This document shows, piece by piece, positions 30,281-34,337 of a DNA stretch of 34,337 nt (positions within the stretch are counted from its first letter, which is position 1; each line of letters starts with the position of its first letter). The translations under genes and the position numbers were made by a program. The notes under the pieces are model-generated. The model did not search any database. It saw only the letters and a program-made list of their open reading frames with translations, and was not told where the DNA came from. The stretch comes from an uncultured Acetobacteraceae bacterium. GTDB taxonomy: Bacteria > Pseudomonadota > Alphaproteobacteria > Acetobacterales > Acetobacteraceae. The stretch lies in NCBI GenBank assembly GCA_937873095.1, contig CALMVI010000151.1:1-34337 (forward strand), read 5' to 3'.

Positions 30281-31123
30281 GTCCTCCCAGGAAAGGATGC
30301 GGTATTTCCAGGCGGGCCCGCTCAGCGTGCCGTCCAGCCGGAACAGCACGCGCCGGGTGAAGGCGGCGCCGCCGCGCCCCTCCACATGGGCGGTCATGCG
30401 CAACACCACCGGACCGCGCGTGTCTGCCACGTCGACGGTCAGCCCTAAATCGCGCTTGGCGCGGGCCACGGCCGCGAGGACGGGCGGGTCGGCGTATTGC
30501 GTCCAGGGTCCCTGCTCCAGCGCCAGGGTCAGGTAGGGCAGGCTCGCCTGATAGAGGGCGGGCGTCATGCCCAGCACCAGCTGCAATTCGTCCAGCCGCT
30601 GGAACTCCTGGCCGGCGGGGCCCCAGACCCGGCCCTGCATGCGATAGTCGGCAGCCAGCGGCGTGTCGCTGTCGGTTCCGGTCGGCTGCTGGGACCGCCA
30701 GTCCGCGACCGCGTTGGCCACCGTCTGCGCGGTGGCGCGGTCGGCGCCGAGCACGGCGAACAGGGCCTGCAGCAACGCCGGCGGCGCCTGGTTCACGTCC
30801 AGCTTTCCGCGCTCGTCGGTCACGCTCACCGTCACCCTGCCGCCAGGCTCGTCGAGCACGCGCACCATCGCACCCGGCGCCCAGTAGTCGCCGCCGCCAT
30901 CGAGCATGTGCCAGATCGTCTCGTAAATCGCGCCGTCCGCCGCGGCCTGCAGCTGCGCGCCCTGGCGAAGTGCTGCGGCAAGCTCCGTTTCCGCCCTCCC
31001 CGCCCCGGTCACCTGCGCCGCCAGCAGCGCCAGCAGCACCATGCTCCAAAGCACCAGCAGCAGCGCGAAGCCCCTCTCCGACGACCATAGGCGGGCAGCC
31101 CGCGGCCGCTCAGAAGCTGCCAT
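30272..31123 (-). CDS. gspK: Type II secretion minor pseudopilin GspK
   Basis: 283 residues from ATG 31123. The N-terminus has a pilin-like signal with GFALLLVLWSMVLLALLAAQ after the basic leader ending SSERG. ERGKLDVNQAPPALLQALFA and QEFQRLDELQLVLGMTPALYQ belong to the GspK alpha domain. GspK caps the pseudopilus tip with GspI and GspJ and is cleaved by the prepilin peptidase. Unlike GspH-J it usually lacks Glu at +5, as here. The ATG overlaps the end of gspJ by 14 bp; the stop lies inside a terminator stem. Confidence 0.9.
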   Translation of the reverse strand: MAASERPRAARLWSSERGFALLLVLWSMVLLALLAAQVTGAGRAETELAAALRQGAQLQAAADGAIYETIWHMLDGGGDYWAPGAMVRVLDEPGGRVTVSVTDERGKLDVNQAPPALLQALFAVLGADRATAQTVANAVADWRSQQPTGTDSDTPLAADYRMQGRVWGPAGQEFQRLDELQLVLGMTPALYQASLPYLTLALEQGPWTQYADPPVLAAVARAKRDLGLTVDVADTRGPVVLRMTAHVEGRGGAAFTRRVLFRLDGTLSGPAWKYRILSWEDGS

Positions 31124-31784
31124 TGGAGTCCAGCATGGTCGGCACGACCATGTCGGGCCAGCGGTGGCGGCCGTTGGCCAGCACGAAATGGATCTGCAGC
31201 AACGCGGGCAGGTTGGACCCGGTCCAGGTCTTGGACCAGCGTCCGCCATCCGCCGGCGCCTGCCTGTAGGCCAGGTCGATCCGCTGCACGCCCTCGGCCA
31301 GCACCACCTCCTGCATAGGCGGCAGGGGAGAGAGCGCGGTCGCGTTGGCCTGGATGCGCCAGCGCAGCACCAGCCGGTGGCGGTCGTCCACGCCGATGCC
31401 GATCTGGGCGTGGCGCACCGGGCGGGTCTGCGGCTGGTCGGGCAGCAGCGTCAGAAGCGTCAGCCGGTGTTCCTCGCCAGCCAGCGGCTTGTCGTCGGCA
31501 GCGACCGGCGGGGACGCCTGTTCCACCAGTTGGCGCAGCACCCGGTCCATCCGCTCCAGGCTTGCCGAGTTGTCCGACAGCTTGGTCTCCAGCGACCAGG
31601 CGGACATGCCGAAACGCGTCGCCTGCCCCAGCCCGGCCAGCACGAACCCAAGCACCACCAGTGCGACGATCACCTCGATCAGGGTGAAGCCTGGGTCAGG
31701 CGTCAGTCGCCAGTCGCCAGTCGCCAAACAAGAAGGGCGTTCCTGTTCTGACGACTGAGAACTGACGGCCGACGACCGGCTCAC
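31110..31784 (-). CDS. gspJ: Type II secretion minor pseudopilin GspJ with expanded leader
   Basis: 224 residues from GTG 31784 (GTGA overlap with the gspI stop). The class III signal GFTLIEVIVALVVLGFVLAGL has its cleavage after Gly32, so the leader is 32 residues instead of the usual 5-10. The leader DNA is made of heptanucleotide repeats: CAGTCGC three times (31704-31724, plus-strand sense) and degenerate copies around it. The rest matches GspJ (ERMDRVLRQLVEQASPPV, EGVQRIDLAYR, LPALLQIHFVLANG). It joins GspI and GspK at the pseudopilus tip. Confidence 0.88.
   Translation of the reverse strand: MSRSSAVSSQSSEQERPSCLATGDWRLTPDPGFTLIEVIVALVVLGFVLAGLGQATRFGMSAWSLETKLSDNSASLERMDRVLRQLVEQASPPVAADDKPLAGEEHRLTLLTLLPDQPQTRPVRHAQIGIGVDDRHRLVLRWRIQANATALSPLPPMQEVVLAEGVQRIDLAYRQAPADGGRWSKTWTGSNLPALLQIHFVLANGRHRWPDMVVPTMLDSNGSF
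31697..31724. repeat. Heptanucleotide tandem repeats in the gspJ leader
   Basis: CAGGCGT then CAGTCGC, CAGTCGC, CAGTCGC in tandem. Further out, at about 31738-31779, inverse-sense heptamers of the same family appear (ACTGAGA, ACTGACG, GCCGACG). A stretch of the same family also occurs in gspI at 32197-32231. Confidence 0.8.
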
Positions 31785-32290
31785 GATCCCTCCGCGGCGC
31801 GGACGTCGAGGCGTCGGGTGGCGATGCTGACCTGGCGTTCGCGATGGCCGACCTGCCAGCTTTCGGTGACCAGGATGTCGTAGAGCACGGCACGGCTCGG
31901 CTTGAGGTCGTTGGCGCGGTCCTGGTCGCTGAGCGACAGCTGGCGGGAGCCGGCCTCCCTGACGCGCAGGTGCCAGGTGAAGCCCTCGCCGTCGGCGCCG
32001 CTGGTTTCCTGGCGCGCGATCGGGCCGCCATGGCCGATGGCCGCCAGGTGCGAGCGTGCCAGCGAGACGGCCTCGTCGTAGCGCGCGGCCACCGCGGTCG
32101 CGTCCAGCCCCGCCGTCGTGCCGCCGAACAGCGCCCCCATCGCCAGCGCCGCGATCACGAAGGCGACCATGACTTCCAGCAGGGTGAAGCCTGGTTCAGT
32201 CGTCAGTGGCCAGTCGTCGGTCGTCAGAAAGCAAGCGCGCCGTCTTTCCGACGGCCGGCGGCTGAATGCTGACTGCCGATCACTGGGCAC
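31781..32290 (-). CDS. gspI: Type II secretion minor pseudopilin GspI with expanded leader
   Basis: 169 residues from GTG 32290, which overlaps the end of gspH by 11 bp. Cleavage is expected after Gly34 in EPGFTLLEVMVAFVIAALA, giving a 34-residue leader; the leader text DDWPLTTEPGFTL is clearly akin to GDWRLTPDPGFTL in GspJ. The mature part is GspI-like (TAVAARYDEAVSLARSHLAAIG, GFTWHLRV, LYDILVTESWQ). A shorter start inside the leader is possible, but no in-frame ATG or GTG is evident there. The DNA of the leader is heptamer-repeat material. Confidence 0.83.
   Translation of the reverse strand: MPSDRQSAFSRRPSERRRACFLTTDDWPLTTEPGFTLLEVMVAFVIAALAMGALFGGTTAGLDATAVAARYDEAVSLARSHLAAIGHGGPIARQETSGADGEGFTWHLRVREAGSRQLSLSDQDRANDLKPSRAVLYDILVTESWQVGHRERQVSIATRRLDVRAAEGS
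32197..32231. repeat. Degenerate heptanucleotide repeats in the gspI leader
   Basis: CAGTCGT, CAGTGGC, CAGTCGT, CGGTCGT and CAGAAAG follow one another without gaps. The flanking bases AGGGTGAAGCCTGG are shared exactly with the gspJ leader, consistent with duplication of the leader segment between the two genes. Confidence 0.7.
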
Positions 32291-32720
32291 CGGCGACGCT
32301 CACCCGGCCGGTCAGCCATTCGACCGTGATGCCCTGGCGCGAACGGCCCGCGCCCAGCAGGATGCGGCCGCCGGTGGCGCTGCCGTCCGGGGAGAACCGG
32401 ATCAGCCGGACCGGGCCCGGGCCCGGCAGCGCCGGCGGCAGGACCGAGACGGGCATGTCGGGCGCCAGTTGCCGCACCGGCCCGCCATCGATGGCGAAGC
32501 GGTGGTTGGCGGGGTCGATCGCGACCGAGACGTCGTGGTCGCCGACGATCGCCTGCGCGCGCGCCGCCCGCAGGGTCTGCGCCAACGCGCCGGCGGCGGC
32601 CCGCAGCTGCAGCCCGCTGCTGCGCATCGGGCCGTTACCGATGACCAGGCCCAGCATGACACCCGCAATGGCGAGCACGACCAGTATCTCTATCAGCGTG
32701 AAACCATCGGTCCGGCGCAT
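32280..32720 (-). CDS. gspH: Type II secretion minor pseudopilin GspH
   Basis: 146 residues from ATG 32720. A normal 6-residue leader, MRRTDG, precedes FTLIEILVVLAIAGVMLGLV. The mature domain has the GspH features (LRAAAGALAQTLRAARAQAI, VSVAIDPANHRFAIDG, RLIRFSPDGSATGGRILL). First gene of a four-gene H-I-J-K operon; no major pseudopilin gspG, secretin or ATPase gene is adjacent upstream, so the remaining type II secretion genes must lie elsewhere or beyond this window. Confidence 0.9.
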   Translation of the reverse strand: MRRTDGFTLIEILVVLAIAGVMLGLVIGNGPMRSSGLQLRAAAGALAQTLRAARAQAIVGDHDVSVAIDPANHRFAIDGGPVRQLAPDMPVSVLPPALPGPGPVRLIRFSPDGSATGGRILLGAGRSRQGITVEWLTGRVSVAGAQ

Positions 32721-32799
32721 GGGCGCAAACAGCGCCAGCGCGGGGGCGATGGCAAGTTAAGAGCGGGTCAGCTTCAGGGTGATCCCTGCAACTAACCTT

Positions 32800-32906
32800 G
32801 GCCGGGCTTGTCCCGGCCACCCACGCGGATATGTGCCCGATCTTGCCATGACGAGGGAACCGCTTTGGACGCGACAACCGCGTGGACGGCCGGGACAAGC
32901 CCGGCC
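32800..32906. repeat. Long inverted repeat (REP/MITE-like element) between gspH and the nitrate transporter
   Basis: GGCCGGGCTTGTCCCGGCC at 32800-32818 is repeated in inverse at 32888-32906, and CCACGCGG (32821-32828) faces CCGCGTGG (32878-32885): 27 of 29 arm positions pair, with a 49-base centre. Each 19-bp arm is itself partly palindromic. GGCCGGGCTTGTCCCGGCC-like arms are common dispersed repeats in Rhizobiales and Rhodospirillales. It fills the divergent gap 32721-33029, which holds no gene. Confidence 0.85.
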
Positions 32907-33029
32907 GAGGCGTATGGATAAGATGCAACCACATGCGACAGCCCGGGGTCGGCCTTGTCTGGCACGCGAATTGCTGCGTCTCGGAACGCCTCCGGCCTGG
33001 GGGCGCTCTCCGTCAAGCAAGGGGCAACA

Positions 33030-34274
33030 ATGGCCAGCCTCCGTCAGGCGATGAAGTCGGGTCACCCGCCGACCCTGTTCGCAGCGTTCCTGTATTTCGA
33101 TTTCTGCTTTTCGGTCTGGGTGCTGAACGGCGCGATGGGGCCGTTCCTGACGCAGAGCCTGCACCTGACCCCGGTGCAGACCGGGCTTATGGTCTCCATA
33201 CCGACCCTGGCCGGCGCGCTGATGCGGTTCCCGCTCGGCGTGATCTCGCAATATATCGGCCGCAAGAACGCGGCCATGGTCGAGATGAGCCTGATCATCG
33301 TCGCCATGCTGTACGGCTATTATTTCGTCAGCAGCTACCACGACGTGCTGGCGATGGGCGTGCTGCTGGGCATCGCCGGGGCGTCATTCGGGGTGGCGCT
33401 CTCGCTCGGCGCGGGCTGGTTCCCGCAGGAGCATAAAGGTCTGGCGATGGGCATTGCGGGCGCGGGCAACATCGGCACCGTGGTGGCGCTGCTGCTGGCG
33501 CCGCCGATCGCCCAGCATTACGGCTGGCACGCGGTTTACGGCTGGACCGCAATCGTCATGCTGATCCCGCTCGCGGTGATGGCGCTGATGGCGAAAGAGC
33601 CGCCCGACATCCACCACCAGAGCCTGCGCGCGCACCTGGCCCCCCTGGCCGAGGCGGATGGCTGGGCGTTCAGCATGATCTACGTGATCACCTTCGGCGG
33701 CTTCATCGGCCTGTCCACCTTCCTGCCGTCGTTCTATTTCAACCAGTTCGGCGTCTCCAAGATCGAGGCGAGCTACCTGACGCTGCTCGCGGCCGTCATG
33801 GGATCGACCATACGCGCGGTCGGCGGCTATTGGGCCGACCGGATCGGCGGCATCGCGGCGCTGGCCATCGTGCTGCTGTTCGTCATCGGCACGCTGACCC
33901 TGCTGACCGCGACTCCGTCGCTGGTGCTGACCACGATCCTGTTCATGGCGTGCTTCGCCGCACTCGGGGCGGGCAACGGCGCGCTGTTCCAGCTGGTGCC
34001 GCTGCGCTGGCCCGCGAGCACGGCGGTCGCCGGCTCCATGATCGGCGAGATCGGCGCGCTGGGCGGCGCTATCCTGCCCAACGCGATGGGGTATTCGAAG
34101 CAGGCGACGGGCACGTTCGCCTGGGGATTCCTGTTCTACGCGACGCTGTCGGCTCTGGTACTAGGCGGGCTTATGATCTTCCAGCGCAAATGGACCAGCA
34201 CGTGGGTGGGGCCGTGGGGCCGTGCGGCGGCCGCACCGGCCTTCGCACCAACCGGCGGATTACCCGCCGAATGA
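33030..34274 (+). CDS. MFS nitrate/nitrite transporter (NNP family, NarK/NasA type)
   Basis: 414 residues from ATG 33030 with AAGGGG just upstream; the in-frame ATG 32955 would add 25 non-hydrophobic residues. Twelve membrane segments are traceable. NNP features: the substrate arginine in LMRFPLGVISQYIGRK, the nitrate-signature loop GIAGAGNIGTVVALLLAPPI, the second arginine in TIRAVGGYWADRIGG, and GAGNGALFQLVPLRW. It should import nitrate for assimilation, or exchange nitrate and nitrite; no nitrate reductase gene is in view, so direction is undecided. Divergent from the gsp operon across the long inverted repeat. Confidence 0.9.
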   Translation: MASLRQAMKSGHPPTLFAAFLYFDFCFSVWVLNGAMGPFLTQSLHLTPVQTGLMVSIPTLAGALMRFPLGVISQYIGRKNAAMVEMSLIIVAMLYGYYFVSSYHDVLAMGVLLGIAGASFGVALSLGAGWFPQEHKGLAMGIAGAGNIGTVVALLLAPPIAQHYGWHAVYGWTAIVMLIPLAVMALMAKEPPDIHHQSLRAHLAPLAEADGWAFSMIYVITFGGFIGLSTFLPSFYFNQFGVSKIEASYLTLLAAVMGSTIRAVGGYWADRIGGIAALAIVLLFVIGTLTLLTATPSLVLTTILFMACFAALGAGNGALFQLVPLRWPASTAVAGSMIGEIGALGGAILPNAMGYSKQATGTFAWGFLFYATLSALVLGGLMIFQRKWTSTWVGPWGRAAAAPAFAPTGGLPAE

Positions 34275-34337
34275 TGATCTGACATGCCGACGTAGCGCGG
34301 GAGAGCGGCGCCCCCAAACCCCCCCCCCCCAACCCCC
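34275..34337. other. C-rich low-complexity window end
   Basis: After the transporter stop the sequence turns into runs of C (CCCCCAAACCCC...). It could be a fragment of another GC-rich palindromic element cut by the end, or an assembly edge artefact. Confidence 0.4.

Noticed and set aside
1-34337. CRISPR arrays, insertion sequences, prophage genes or rRNA genes
   Set aside because: No regularly spaced direct repeats, transposase, integrase or phage structural motifs, or rRNA core sequences were seen on either strand.

Overview
The window reads as chromosomal DNA from a GC-rich alphaproteobacterium, most likely Acetobacteraceae or another Rhodospirillales relative. This is inferred from gene content and style (serine-cycle malyl-CoA genes, a Gram-negative-type MntR beside an Nramp transporter, NNP nitrate transporter, modular glycosyltransferases, sedolisin, many GC-rich palindromic intergenic repeats); no rRNA or other phylogenetic marker is present, so the placement is tentative. 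One tRNA gene, Pro(GGG), is present.

Layout. 1-1.1 kb: the 3' end of recQ, a DUF4112 gene and a convergent DUF2721 gene. 1.3-4.2 kb: a DEAD-box RNA helicase with a DbpA-type RNA-binding tail, convergent with ada; a palindromic intergenic element lies between them. 4.5-10.4 kb: mtkA-mtkB-ppc-mcl, the part of the serine cycle that turns PEP and malate into glyoxylate and acetyl-CoA, with a perfect 19-bp hairpin between ppc and mcl. 10.4-12.2 kb: divergent mntH and mntR with a candidate MntR box. 12.2-14.4 kb: a COG3146/DUF482 acyltransferase-like gene and an exported protein with two DTGA aspartyl-protease motifs. 14.5-16.7 kb: a compositionally different two-gene island, an ABC/AAA-type ATPase plus an HNH nuclease, resembling the PtuA/PtuB pair of Septu-like defence systems. 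17-21.7 kb: an unrecognised protein and a 1170-aa multi-domain glycosyltransferase in one operon. 21.9-23.7 kb: Tat-exported PhoD phosphatase with a possible PHO box. 23.7-28.5 kb: tRNA-Pro, an RlmM-like rRNA methyltransferase apparently using a CTG start, DUF423, a proline iminopeptidase, an exported DUF4142 protein and an amidase. 28.7-32.7 kb: an exported sedolisin protease, then gspK-J-I-H pseudopilin genes on the minus strand. 32.8-34.3 kb: a long inverted repeat and a NarK/NasA-type nitrate transporter; the window ends in a C-rich tract.

How the genes work together. The clearest pathway unit is mtkAB-ppc-mcl, in the gene order known from Methylobacterium serine-cycle loci. The clearest undescribed-looking material is (a) the PtuAB-like pair without a retron, (b) the perfect ppc/mcl hairpin, (c) a family of palindromic elements placed between convergent genes, and (d) heptanucleotide repeats that have lengthened the leader peptides of two pseudopilins. 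The rest is ordinary housekeeping and accessory metabolism.
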